Assembly (NCBI RefSeq): GCF_036662795.1
Contig: NZ_JBAFWZ010000010.1
Span: forward strand, 1-64,000
Direction of reading: 5' to 3'
Length of the DNA: 64,000 nt
From: Lysinibacillus_B sp036662795
Lineage (GTDB): Bacteria; Bacillota; Bacilli; Bacillales_A; Planococcaceae
The notes beneath the pieces were generated by a model, which saw nothing but the letters and a program-made list of their open reading frames with translations, searched no databases and was not told the origin of the DNA. Below are positions 1 to 8,084 of the stretch, piece after piece (the first letter of the stretch is position 1; each line of letters begins with the position of its first letter). Position numbers and translations under genes: made by a program.

Positions 1-55
1 TTCGATTCGGAGCTTCCAGCGCTTGTCGGGGCTAAACGGGGCGCTTGCGCTTTTC
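1..55. repeat. 3' part of a GC-rich dispersed Bacillaceae repeat
   Basis: The stretch ends in the same GGCGCTTGCGCTTTTC tail as the copies at 7.7-8.1 kb and 20.73 kb, and shares the preceding GATTCGGAGCTTCCAGCG segment with the 7.7-8.1 kb copies. The start of the unit lies outside the window. It directly precedes the ribosome binding site of aroA. It contrasts sharply in base composition with the AT-rich genes around it. Confidence 0.75.
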
Positions 56-76
56 TAAATAGAAGGAGGGGAAAAT

Positions 77-1363
77 ATGAAATCTCTTGAATATAATCGT
101 CCAACACTTCAAGGGGAAATAACAGTTCCTGGAGATAAGTCAATTTCTCATCGTTCAGTCATGTTCGGGGCCATTGCAAAAGGGACGACAACGGTAGAAG
201 GTTTTCTATTAGGTGAGGACTGTTTAAGTACAATTGATTGCTTCCACAAGCTTGGTGTTAAAATTGAAGTGGATAATACGAATGTAAAAATTGAAAGTCC
301 TGGTATCGATGGCTGGGAAGAGCCGAAAGAAGTGCTATATACGGGTAATTCAGGGACAACAACCCGCTTAATGCTAGGCATTTTATCTGGAACAAAGCTA
401 CATACGATTATGACAGGTGATGCATCGATTGGTAAGCGGCCTATGCGACGTGTAGTAGATCCACTGCGGCTAATGGGTGCCAAAATCGCAGGGCGAGAAA
501 ATGGACAATTTACACCTCTAGCGATCCAGGGAACAACGCTAACAGCCATTGATTACAGAATGCCTGTTGCAAGTGCCCAAGTGAAATCAGCGATCCTACT
601 TGCTGGACTTCGTGCAAATGGCACAACAATTGTACGTGAAAGTGAGGTATCTCGTGATCATACAGAGCGAATGCTTCGCCAATTCGGAGCAAGGGTTAGA
701 GTAGAAGAGGGTGTTGTTTCGTTTGAAGGGGGTCAATCCCTAACAGGTACACATGTAAAAGTGCCGGGTGATATTTCTTCGGCAGCGTTCTTCCTAGTAG
801 CAGGTGCTATTACGAATGGTAGCCGTATTGTTCTGCACAATGTAGGCGTTAACGAAACTCGTGCAGGTATCATTGAAGTGCTTGAAAAAATGGGTGCAAA
901 TATGACAGTTGAAATTGAAGACGAAAAGGCTGCAGAGCCAACCGCAACAATTACAATCGAAACGTCCACATTAGAAGCAACAACAATCGAAGGCGAAATA
1001 ATTCCTCGATTAATTGATGAAATCCCAGTGCTAGCTTTATTAGCGACTCAAGCAAATGGCACAACAGTAATTAAAGATGCAGAGGAACTAAAGGTAAAGG
1101 AAACGGATCGTATTGCAGCAGTTGTAGCAGAGCTGAAAAAATTAGGCGCAACTATTGAAGCAACTCATGATGGCATGATAATTCATGGTCCGACTCCTTT
1201 GCATGGTGCAAAACTAAATAGTTATGGCGATCATCGTATCGGTATGATGGCAGCTGTAGCAGCACTAATAACGAATGAATCGATAGAATTAGACGATGCA
1301 CAATGTGTAGCTGTTTCTTATCCAACATTCTTTGAACATGTTGATTCTTTAATCCAAAAATAA
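77..1363 (+). CDS. aroA: 3-phosphoshikimate 1-carboxyvinyltransferase (EPSP synthase)
   Basis: This is the sixth step of the shikimate pathway: it transfers enolpyruvate from PEP to shikimate 3-phosphate in the cytosol. Visible hallmarks are DKSISHR near residue 20 (shikimate phosphate and PEP binding), GNSGTTTR at 90-97, RPMRR at 121-125, SAQVKSA at 166-172, LIDEIPVLA, KETDR and the C-terminal YGDHR motif. The length of 428 aa is normal for the family. A GGAGGGG ribosome binding site lies 6-10 bases before the ATG. The gene (called aroE in B. subtilis) opens the conserved aroA-ypiA-ypiB-ypiF-qcr cluster. A terminator follows at once, so it probably ends an upstream aro transcript lying outside the window. 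Confidence 0.97.
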   Translation: MKSLEYNRPTLQGEITVPGDKSISHRSVMFGAIAKGTTTVEGFLLGEDCLSTIDCFHKLGVKIEVDNTNVKIESPGIDGWEEPKEVLYTGNSGTTTRLMLGILSGTKLHTIMTGDASIGKRPMRRVVDPLRLMGAKIAGRENGQFTPLAIQGTTLTAIDYRMPVASAQVKSAILLAGLRANGTTIVRESEVSRDHTERMLRQFGARVRVEEGVVSFEGGQSLTGTHVKVPGDISSAAFFLVAGAITNGSRIVLHNVGVNETRAGIIEVLEKMGANMTVEIEDEKAAEPTATITIETSTLEATTIEGEIIPRLIDEIPVLALLATQANGTTVIKDAEELKVKETDRIAAVVAELKKLGATIEATHDGMIIHGPTPLHGAKLNSYGDHRIGMMAAVAALITNESIELDDAQCVAVSYPTFFEHVDSLIQK

Positions 1364-1370
1364 AGGAGAA

Positions 1371-1410
1371 AGAGTTATTTCAAAATATTTTTGAAGTAGC
1401 TCTTTTTTCT
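1371..1410 (+). terminator. intrinsic terminator after aroA
   Basis: A 12-bp stem (AGAGTTATTTCA with TGAAGTAGCTCT, two G-U pairs or more) around a short AT loop is followed by a run of Ts. It lies just behind the aroA stop codon and separates aroA from ypiA. Confidence 0.85.
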
Positions 1411-1473
1411 TGTTTAACTGTATATTGTCATGTAGCATTAGGAATGACTAAGAGAGAAAAGGTGAACGATGGA

Positions 1474-2718
1474 ATGGAAGAAATGTTACAAGCTATTCAA
1501 AACGGAGATTTAGCGCAAATTGATACTGTTTTAGAAACTTTTTTAATGCATGAATCCCCAGCTGAGCAATATGAGGTTGCCGAAATATTAATGCAATATG
1601 GATATTTAAATGAAGCGAACCGTGTATTTGAGCATTTATCCTTTATTTTCCCAGAAGAGGCACAAATTATTATTGATCGTGCAACAGTACTAATGGAAAT
1701 GGGGGATGAGGATGATGCACTTGAGCTATTATTATCAGTAACAGAGGATGCACCCGAATACCCTCAAGCTCTACTTGTGTTAGCAGATTATTATCAGATG
1801 CAAGGGCTTTTTGAAGTAGCTGAAAAACGAATTAACGATGCGATTGAATTGTTGCCGACAGAAACGCTATTACAGTTTGCTAAGGCGGAATTATTGTTTG
1901 AAACGGGGCGTTTTTCAGAAGCTGCTCGTATCTACGATGAGCTATATAATATTGACAAACAATTTGCTGGCGTGTCCATAGCTCAGCGATTAGCAGAAGT
2001 ATATCGTGCAGGAGCAGGTTATGAAGCAGCTCTTCAATATTATATGGAGGCACTTGAAGAAGAAGTATCACCAGACCTTCTTTTTGGTTCCGCATATTCA
2101 GCCTTTCAAATACAAAAATATGAAACAGCTGTCGGGCAATTAGAGGATTTAAAGGAGCTTGACCCAGATTACTTCTCAGCTTATTTATTGTTAGCGGAAT
2201 GCTATGCCATGCTAGAGGATAATAAACGTGCATACAACACGATAAAAGAAGGATTAAAGCGCGATGAATATGATAAAGCCCTATTCCTATTCTCAGGTAA
2301 AATGGCGCTGAAAAATAGCTTGCCCCATGAAGCGATCCACTATTTACAACAAGCAATTGCACTCGACCCAGAATATATGGAAGCAACACTAATATTAATG
2401 TCGATTTATACAGAACAAGAACGTTATGAGGATGTTATCGACTTATTTGAGCATTTGCAGCGTGATGATTTTGATTGGACTGCCCTTTACCCGTTTGTTG
2501 CAGAAGCGTATGATAAAGAAGAACAATTTGAAAAAGCATATGAAATTTATAATAGTGCATATAATGATTTTAAAGAAGATGTGTCGTTTTTAGAAAAATA
2601 TTGTTACTTCTTGTTAGAGGATGGCAAGCAAGCTGAGGCCCATGAAGTTGTTAAAAGGCTTGTAGACTTGCAGCCAACTGAGCAGGAGTGGCAAAACTTA
2701 CTTGAACGCTTCATATAA
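1474..2718 (+). CDS. ypiA: tetratricopeptide repeat protein YpiA
   Basis: A 414-aa all-helical protein made of degenerate TPR units along its whole length (for example YGYLNEANRVFEHL, MGDEDDALELLL, QIQKYETAVGQLEDL, NSLPHEAIHYLQQAI). There is no signal peptide or membrane segment, so it is probably a cytosolic scaffold. The start at 1474 is preferred to an upstream in-frame ATG at 1444 because AAAGGTGA lies 8 bases before it and nothing comparable precedes 1444. Position between aroA and ypiB matches B. subtilis ypiA. Its biochemical role is not evident from the sequence. Confidence 0.85.
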   Translation: MEEMLQAIQNGDLAQIDTVLETFLMHESPAEQYEVAEILMQYGYLNEANRVFEHLSFIFPEEAQIIIDRATVLMEMGDEDDALELLLSVTEDAPEYPQALLVLADYYQMQGLFEVAEKRINDAIELLPTETLLQFAKAELLFETGRFSEAARIYDELYNIDKQFAGVSIAQRLAEVYRAGAGYEAALQYYMEALEEEVSPDLLFGSAYSAFQIQKYETAVGQLEDLKELDPDYFSAYLLLAECYAMLEDNKRAYNTIKEGLKRDEYDKALFLFSGKMALKNSLPHEAIHYLQQAIALDPEYMEATLILMSIYTEQERYEDVIDLFEHLQRDDFDWTALYPFVAEAYDKEEQFEKAYEIYNSAYNDFKEDVSFLEKYCYFLLEDGKQAEAHEVVKRLVDLQPTEQEWQNLLERFI

Positions 2719-2731
2719 AGGGGGGGATATT

Positions 2732-3286
2732 ATGACTTCTTCCATTCCGATTTTAGATAAGAAAGAGTTCATACGTTGGTTCTTGAAAAATTATCAATTA
2801 AAACGAAGAGAATGTGTTTGGATTTTAAATTATTTACTTAGCAATGACCGTATTTTAGAAAATATACATTTCGTAGAAGAAGCGCATTATTGTCCGCGTG
2901 CAATTGTGATGTCATCTGTGGAGAGTAATGGTATACCATTTCGTTTTTATAAAGGGAATATCATGACCTCAGATGCGGAAAAGTCGTTTCATGATATAAG
3001 ATTAAATCCAGAAGAAGGCATGTATATCCAAATTAATTTTCCGAGTATTCCGCCGCACCAATCCTATTTAGCGGTATTAGAGGAAAATCCGTATATGCCA
3101 AAGTATTTACACATTAGTGAAAAGGATCGCGTCATAGCAGAACAATTATTAAAAAATAGTATGCTTGCTTTCCAAGAGGAAAAAATATTACGAGAAATTG
3201 ATGAAGCGCTTGATTGCGGAGATAAAGAACGATTTTTCGAGCTTTCAAATTTATTGCAAGTGTTAAAAGAAACCTCTACTAAATGA
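2732..3286 (+). CDS. ypiB: UPF0302/IDEAL-domain protein YpiB
   Basis: A 184-aa soluble protein with the YpiB family N-terminal region (FIRWFLKNYQLKRRECVWILNYLL) and a C-terminal IDEAL-type segment (EIDEALDCGDKERFFELSNLL). The start at 2732 is chosen because AAAGGGGGGGAT precedes it; an alternative in-frame start at 2702 overlaps ypiA and lacks a good ribosome binding site. It is probably co-transcribed with ypiA and ypiF. The function is not established from sequence; synteny with the qcr locus is the strongest clue. Confidence 0.85.
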   Translation: MTSSIPILDKKEFIRWFLKNYQLKRRECVWILNYLLSNDRILENIHFVEEAHYCPRAIVMSSVESNGIPFRFYKGNIMTSDAEKSFHDIRLNPEEGMYIQINFPSIPPHQSYLAVLEENPYMPKYLHISEKDRVIAEQLLKNSMLAFQEEKILREIDEALDCGDKERFFELSNLLQVLKETSTK

Positions 3287-3319
3287 CGGTTGAAAAGAAT
3301 GTTGGAAGGATGAAACACT

Positions 3320-3769
3320 ATGTTTTTTAATGTAAAGGATATTGAACAATTTCAATCACAAAAAGAATTCATTGATACAGCAATTGTACCATTATTGAGC
3401 TTAGAATTTACGGATGAGAGAAGTAAGCAAAGTAGCTCTTCAGCTGAATATTTAATGTCCCTCACTGCTTTTATTGAGCAACAATTTAAAGGTCGGTTAT
3501 TAATAACACCACCTTTTTCTTATATAAAAGCGTTAAAAGAGCACATTAATGTACATTCTATAGAAGAAGAGCTACTTCAAGCTGGTTTTAAGCATATCTT
3601 TTTCGTCACTTGTGATCATAGTTGGACAACTTTCCAAGAGGAGCTCAATATTCTTTGGCTACCATCGATTCCACTTGAATCAATGGATAAAGCGGTGAAG
3701 CAAAAGATTTTAGAAGACCAATTGAAACAAGTAATTCCGGTGCTTTCGAAGGTTTGGACAAACGTTTAG
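3320..3769 (+). CDS. ypiF: DUF2487 family protein YpiF
   Basis: A 149-aa protein recognised by position and by family resemblance to YpiF, which in B. subtilis sits directly before qcrA. It begins with a phenylalanine-rich stretch (MFFNVKDIEQF) and shows no membrane segment or catalytic motif. A GGAAGGATG ribosome binding site precedes it. It follows ypiB after 33 bases, consistent with one ypiA-ypiB-ypiF operon. Confidence 0.8.
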   Translation: MFFNVKDIEQFQSQKEFIDTAIVPLLSLEFTDERSKQSSSSAEYLMSLTAFIEQQFKGRLLITPPFSYIKALKEHINVHSIEEELLQAGFKHIFFVTCDHSWTTFQEELNILWLPSIPLESMDKAVKQKILEDQLKQVIPVLSKVWTNV

Positions 3770-3821
3770 ATTTTTGATTCATCAAATGTTCACAATAATA
3801 GCAAAACGACCCAATGCTATA

Positions 3822-3850
3822 TTGACCAACCTATTTTATTGATATATCAT
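3822..3850 (+). promoter_or_regulatory. predicted sigma-A promoter of qcrABC
   Basis: TTGACC at 3822-3827 and TATCAT at 3845-3850 are spaced by 17 bases. This lies in the 158-base gap between ypiF and qcrA, about 75 bases before the qcrA start. Confidence 0.5.
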
Positions 3851-3927
3851 AGATATGTCCTAGTGTTACTATTTGTAAAAGTATGTCCGTTGGTTGGACT
3901 GACCTTTTAGTTAGAGGGGGGAAAAGG

Positions 3928-4431
3928 ATGAGTAATAATCGAGTTACACGACGCCAATTTTTGAACTACACTTTAACAGGTGTTGGTGGATTTATGGCGG
4001 CTGGTATGCTTATGCCAATGGTACGTTTTGCAATTGACCCTGTGCTTCAAACAAAAGCTGAAGGCGACTTTGTATTAACAAGCCAAAAAATTGCAGATAT
4101 TACAGAAGAGCCTATTAAAGTTGATTTCACTTTTGAGCAAGTTGACGCATGGTATAAATCTGACGTAACTGAAGCGGCATGGGTGTATAAGAGCGGAGAT
4201 ACAGTCATCGCACTTTCGCCAGTTTGTAAACATTTAGGTTGTACTGTTAACTGGGCTGGAGACTCAGCTCACCCAGATCAGTTCTTCTGTGCATGTCACG
4301 CAGGTCGATATGAGAAAACTGGTAAAAATATTCCTGGTACACCACCTACGGGACCACTTGATCAATACGAAGTGGAAGAAAAAGATGGTTTCTTAATGCT
4401 TGGGAAAAAATTTGCAAATAATTTAAGTTAA
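3928..4431 (+). CDS. qcrA: menaquinol:cytochrome c reductase, Rieske iron-sulfur subunit
   Basis: A 167-aa membrane-anchored Rieske protein of the b6c-type complex that passes electrons from menaquinol to cytochrome c. The N-terminus has RRQFLNYTLTG followed by a hydrophobic helix (residues 15-35). The 2Fe-2S ligands are visible as C100-x-H102-LG-C105 and C121-A-C123-H124. The start is the ATG at 3928, preceded by AGAGGGGGGAAAAGG; the longer reading from 3883 has no ribosome binding site. It is the first gene of qcrABC, with 22 bases to qcrB. Confidence 0.95.
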   Translation: MSNNRVTRRQFLNYTLTGVGGFMAAGMLMPMVRFAIDPVLQTKAEGDFVLTSQKIADITEEPIKVDFTFEQVDAWYKSDVTEAAWVYKSGDTVIALSPVCKHLGCTVNWAGDSAHPDQFFCACHAGRYEKTGKNIPGTPPTGPLDQYEVEEKDGFLMLGKKFANNLS

Positions 4432-4453
4432 TTAGTTAGGGGGTACGACAACA

Positions 4454-5128
4454 GTGCTAAATAAAATTTATGATTGGGTCGATGAACGTTTAGATATTAC
4501 TCCGATTTGGCGTGATATTGCCGACCATGAAGTGCCAGAGCACGTTAACCCTGCGCATCACTTTTCAGCATTTGTATACTGTTTTGGTGGATTAACATTC
4601 TTCATCACAGTAATCCAAATCTTATCTGGTATGTTCTTAACAATGTACTATGTACCAGACGTAGAAAATGCTTGGAAATCAGTTTATTACTTACAAAACG
4701 AAGTAGCTTTCGGTGAAATCGTGCGCGGTATGCACCACTGGGGAGCTTCATTAGTAATCGTAATGATGTTCTTACATACGCTTCGTGTATTCTTCACAGG
4801 TTCATATAAGAAACCTCGTGAATTAAACTGGATTGTTGGTGTAGGTATCTTTGGCGTAATGCTTGGATTAGGTTTCACAGGTTATTTACTTCCTTGGGAC
4901 ATGAAAGCGTTGTTTGCAACAAAAGTAGGTATTGAAATCGCGGCGTCGGTACCATTTATTGGTGAAATGATTAAGGTACTATTAGCGGGTGACGCAACAA
5001 TTCTTGGTGCTCAAACGTTAACTCGATTCTTCGCAATTCATGTATTCTTCTTACCTGCTGCATTGTTCGGTTTACTTGCAGCTCACTTTATCATGATTCG
5101 TCGTCAAGGTATTTCAGGACCACTATGA
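4454..5128 (+). CDS. qcrB: menaquinol:cytochrome c reductase, cytochrome b subunit
   Basis: A 224-aa cytochrome b6-like membrane protein with four hydrophobic helices and the paired histidines that hold two b hemes (HHFSAFVYCF..., MHHWGASLVIVMMFLHTLR, RFFAIHVFFLPAALFGLLAAHF). The start is a GTG at 4454 behind TTAGGGGGGTAC. The length matches the short Bacillus-type cytochrome b; the remaining helices are supplied by QcrC. It acts in the cytoplasmic membrane between QcrA and QcrC. Confidence 0.96.
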   Translation: MLNKIYDWVDERLDITPIWRDIADHEVPEHVNPAHHFSAFVYCFGGLTFFITVIQILSGMFLTMYYVPDVENAWKSVYYLQNEVAFGEIVRGMHHWGASLVIVMMFLHTLRVFFTGSYKKPRELNWIVGVGIFGVMLGLGFTGYLLPWDMKALFATKVGIEIAASVPFIGEMIKVLLAGDATILGAQTLTRFFAIHVFFLPAALFGLLAAHFIMIRRQGISGPL

Positions 5129-5170
5129 TTTGAAAACAATGTATTTTTTATTTCTTAAGGAGGGGACAAT

Positions 5171-5965
5171 ATGCATCGCGGAAAAGGAATGAAATTCGTA
5201 GGCGATTCTCGTGTTACGACGCATAATCGTATGCCGAACAAGCCTAAAGATTATTCCGAGTATCCAGGGAAAACAGAAGCTTTCTGGCCTGATTTCTTAT
5301 TAAAAGAATGGATGGTTGGGGCAGTTTTCTTAATAGGTTACTTGTTATTAACTGTCGCGCACCCTTCACCACTTGAAGGCCCGGCAGATCCAACTAATGC
5401 TTCTTATATTCCGTTACCGGACTGGTACTTCTTATTCATGTACCAATTATTAAAATACTCATTTGCTTCAGGTCCATACAATGTTATCGGGGCTGTAGTT
5501 ATTCCAGGTTTAGCTTTCGGTGCGTTAGCGCTTGTACCTTTCTTAGATACAACGCCAGAGCGTCGTCCATCTAAACGTCCATTACCAACAGCATTTATGT
5601 TACTAGCTGTTGCGTCAATGATCTATTTAACTTGGGAATCAGTTGCAAACCATGATTGGGAAGCAGCAAAAGCTCAAGGTGTTATTACTGATAAACATTT
5701 AGGCTTATTACCAGAAGTTGAAGTTGATACTGAATCAGAAGGTTATTTAGTTTATGAGGCGAACGCTTCTTGTATCGGCTGTCACGGTGGTGACTTAGCG
5801 GGTGTATCTGGTCCAATGTTACTAGGTAATGAACTAACAGCTGATGAAGTTCAAGATGTAATCGTTAATGGTCGTGGCGGTATGCCAGCTGGTACCTTCG
5901 AAGGTACTGAAGAAGAGCTAAAAACGCTAGCTGAGTTTATTGCAAACCTAAAAGAAGAGAAGTAA
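5171..5965 (+). CDS. qcrC: menaquinol:cytochrome c reductase, cytochrome b/c subunit
   Basis: A 264-aa fusion of a subunit IV-like membrane part (helices near residues 46-65, 104-124 and 138-155, with the PDWYFL quinol-site motif at 83-88) and a C-terminal cytochrome c domain. The heme c site is C201-IG-C204-H205, with M238 in GGMPAG as the likely second ligand. This fusion is typical of Bacillus-type menaquinol:cytochrome c reductases. An AAGGAGGGG ribosome binding site precedes the ATG. It ends the operon and is followed by a strong terminator. Confidence 0.96.
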   Translation: MHRGKGMKFVGDSRVTTHNRMPNKPKDYSEYPGKTEAFWPDFLLKEWMVGAVFLIGYLLLTVAHPSPLEGPADPTNASYIPLPDWYFLFMYQLLKYSFASGPYNVIGAVVIPGLAFGALALVPFLDTTPERRPSKRPLPTAFMLLAVASMIYLTWESVANHDWEAAKAQGVITDKHLGLLPEVEVDTESEGYLVYEANASCIGCHGGDLAGVSGPMLLGNELTADEVQDVIVNGRGGMPAGTFEGTEEELKTLAEFIANLKEEK

Positions 5966-5976
5966 TAAAATGGAAG

Positions 5977-6004
5977 GAGAGTCAGTTCGCTGGCTCTCTT
6001 TTTT
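5977..6004 (+). terminator. intrinsic terminator after qcrC
   Basis: The stem GAGAGTCAG with CTGGCTCTC closes a TTCG tetraloop and runs into TTTTTT. Confidence 0.92.
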
Positions 6005-6079
6005 AGCATAAAATGCGTATTTTCAAGTACTTTTTTAGGTCCAAGAGTTAAAGAATACGTATAGTAAGGAGTTAGCATT

Positions 6080-6676
6080 ATGAGAACATTGCTCATTAAA
6101 GGCTGGTACGTATTATCACACCGAACATTTTTAAGCTTACTTTTAATTGTGAACTTTTTAGGAACGGTTTTTGGGTACTACTGGTATAGAGGTCAGCTTT
6201 CTAATACAGACGCTATATATTATATTTTTGTTCCTGATAGTCCGACAGCTAGTCTTTTTTTCTGTATTGCTATTGTTGGCTGGTTAATGGGAAAGAACTT
6301 TAAATTAATTGAAGTGCTTGCGCTTATTACATTAGTCAAATATGGGCTTTGGGCAGTTGTAATGAATTTATTAACATTAGCTGAGTTAGGCTCATTAGGT
6401 CCTGATGGTTGGATGCTCGTCTTCTCTCATTTTGCGATGGCCGTACAGGCGATACTATACCTGCCGAAATATCGATTTGGTCTAGGGCATATTGCAATCG
6501 GTGCCGTCTGGACTTTGCATAATGATGTTATTGATTATGTATTTGGACAAATGCCAATCTATCGAATATTAGCAAATTATTCAAATCAAATAGGATATTT
6601 TACATTTTGGCTATCTATTGCATGTATTTTACTCGCTTATTTTACATATAGTAAGGGTAAATATTTGCGTCAATAA
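6080..6676 (+). CDS. ypjA: DUF1405 membrane protein YpjA
   Basis: A 198-aa polytopic membrane protein with about six hydrophobic helices and motifs shared with the YpjA/DUF1405 family (GYYWYRGQL near residue 32, FVPDSPTASLFF, LHNDVIDYVFG). An AAGGAG site precedes the ATG. In B. subtilis ypjA follows qcrC as here. The ypjB gene that would come next is missing, and a yugP-type peptidase takes that place. The function is unknown. Confidence 0.88.
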   Translation: MRTLLIKGWYVLSHRTFLSLLLIVNFLGTVFGYYWYRGQLSNTDAIYYIFVPDSPTASLFFCIAIVGWLMGKNFKLIEVLALITLVKYGLWAVVMNLLTLAELGSLGPDGWMLVFSHFAMAVQAILYLPKYRFGLGHIAIGAVWTLHNDVIDYVFGQMPIYRILANYSNQIGYFTFWLSIACILLAYFTYSKGKYLRQ

Positions 6677-6783
6677 TAGAATATCGATAGAATTGTATAA
6701 AGAATCAGGTGTGTTGTTTATCAAAAAAAAATTTAGTATAGAAGCGTGTTTTTTAGAGAAATGTCATCAAAAATGGATTATTA

Positions 6784-6897
6784 GTTGATTTCAGTGGGAT
6801 CGGCGAGGAGGCTGAGGCCATGGCCGTGGAAAGCGAGCCGGCTGTAGCTGCAATGAACTTTTGCCATGACTACATTAACAATAATAGGTAAATCAAC
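6784..6897. repeat. dispersed Bacillaceae repeat with GTTGATTT ends
   Basis: GTTGATTT at 6784-6791 and AAATCAAC at 6890-6897 form 8-bp terminal inverted repeats around a GC-rich core (GGCGAGGAGGCTGAGGC, GCCGTGGAAAGCGAGCC). The core resembles, from memory, a family of 100-170 bp intergenic repeats common in Bacillaceae. It fills most of the 263-base gap between ypjA and yugP. No open reading frame with a ribosome binding site is seen in it. Confidence 0.6.
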
Positions 6898-6939
6898 ACG
6901 CTTGATAAAGAATAGCTTTTATGGAAAGGAAGATTATTT

Positions 6940-7626
6940 TTGGGTTTAGGAATGTATATCGTATACTTTGCGATCATTATGCTATTACCTCTCTATGCAC
7001 AAATGAAGGTAAAAAGTACGTATAAAAAGTTTGCTGAAGTACCAGCACAAAGAGGTATGACAGGTGCTCAAGTAGCTCGTATGATTCTTGATCATCATGG
7101 TTTAACTGACGTACGAGTAGTTCCGACACAAGGGATTTTATCAGATCATTATAATCCAGCAACGAAAACAGTTGCGCTTTCAGAGGATAATTACTATAAT
7201 TCATCACTGGCTGGTATTGCTGTTGCGGCACATGAGGTAGGACATGCAATTCAACATAAGGAAGCATACTCGTTCCTTACATTACGTGCTAAGTTAGTAC
7301 CAGTTGCAAATATCTCTTCTAATGCTTCTTGGATTTTCGTTATGATTGGTATTTTTGCTTCTCAATCAGGCTTCTTATTACTAGGTATTGTGCTTTTATT
7401 AGCAGGTGTAATATTCCAAGTGGTAACTTTGCCAGTAGAGTTTGATGCATCAAAGCGGGCGATGAATGAAGTTGTTTCATTAGGTATTATTGGTAACAAC
7501 GAAGAGCACGGAGCTCGTAAAGTATTAAATGCAGCAGCAATGACTTACGTTGCAGCGGCAGCAGTAGCGGTACTAGAGTTGTTACGTTTAGTTTTAATTT
7601 ATACAGGTATGCGCTCAGAAGAATAG
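6940..7626 (+). CDS. yugP: zinc metallopeptidase, YugP family
   Basis: A 228-aa membrane metallopeptidase. A first helix spans residues 4-20, the zinc motif HEVGH is at 98-102, two hydrophobic helices lie at about 125-160, and a third glutamate-containing motif (PVEFDASKRA) follows at about 167-176, as in the YugP/DUF neutral zinc peptidase family. The start is a TTG at 6940 behind GGAAAGGA. In B. subtilis yugP is at another locus, so its place here is a lineage-specific arrangement. The substrate is unknown. Confidence 0.88.
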   Translation: MGLGMYIVYFAIIMLLPLYAQMKVKSTYKKFAEVPAQRGMTGAQVARMILDHHGLTDVRVVPTQGILSDHYNPATKTVALSEDNYYNSSLAGIAVAAHEVGHAIQHKEAYSFLTLRAKLVPVANISSNASWIFVMIGIFASQSGFLLLGIVLLLAGVIFQVVTLPVEFDASKRAMNEVVSLGIIGNNEEHGARKVLNAAAMTYVAAAAVAVLELLRLVLIYTGMRSEE

Positions 7627-7634
7627 ATTTATGA

Positions 7635-7665
7635 AATGCCCGTCTAAATAGGCGGGCATTTTTTC
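7635..7665 (+). terminator. intrinsic terminator after yugP
   Basis: AATGCCCGTC and GGCGGGCATT pair around TAAATA and are followed by TTTTTT. Confidence 0.92.
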
Positions 7666-7706
7666 TAAGAAGATTAGCTTGTATAAGTTGTAGCAAGTAT
7701 AGAGAG

Positions 7707-8084
7707 TGTCTAGGCATTTACGCCGCACGCTCGGGACCGCGGTCTGCTCCCTCGGTCAAAAGCGGGAAGGATGCTTTCGATTCGGAGTTTCCAGCGCTTG
7801 TCGGGGCTAAACAGGACGCTTGCGCTTTTCGTATGTGTCTAGCTCCAGCGCCCAGCCCCTCGAGGTCGCTTCATCTCCTCGGTCGAAAGCGGGAAGGATG
7901 CTTTCGATTCGGAGCTTCCAGCGCATGTCGGGGCTAACCAGGGCGCTTGCGCTTTTCGTATGTGTCTAGCTCCAGCGCCCAGCCCCTCGAGGTCGCTTCA
8001 TCTCCTCGGTCGAAAGCGGGAAGGATGCTTTCGATTCGGAGCTTCCAGCGCATGTCGGGGCTAACCAGGGCGCTTGCGCTTTTC
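7707..8084. repeat. three tandem GC-rich repeat units between yugP and yitT
   Basis: Three head-to-tail units start at 7707, 7835 and 7962. Each begins GTGTCTAG and ends GGCGCTTGCGCTTTTC or a close variant. The second and third units (7835-7961 and 7962-8084) look identical over their shared length with a 127-base period; the first is diverged in its left third. This explains most of the 457-base gene-free gap 7627-8083; 7666-7706 shows nothing recognisable. The last unit runs directly into the stop codon of the leftward yitT gene, so it may act on that gene's 3' end. The family also appears at 1-55 and 20731-20805. Confidence 0.85.

Noticed and set aside
1880..2389. 169-aa leftward open frame inside ypiA
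   Set aside because: Antisense to a clear TPR gene, no ribosome binding site, no family resemblance.
7707..8084. Insertion sequence or CRISPR array
   Set aside because: No transposase and no unique spacers; the units are whole copies of a dispersed non-coding repeat.
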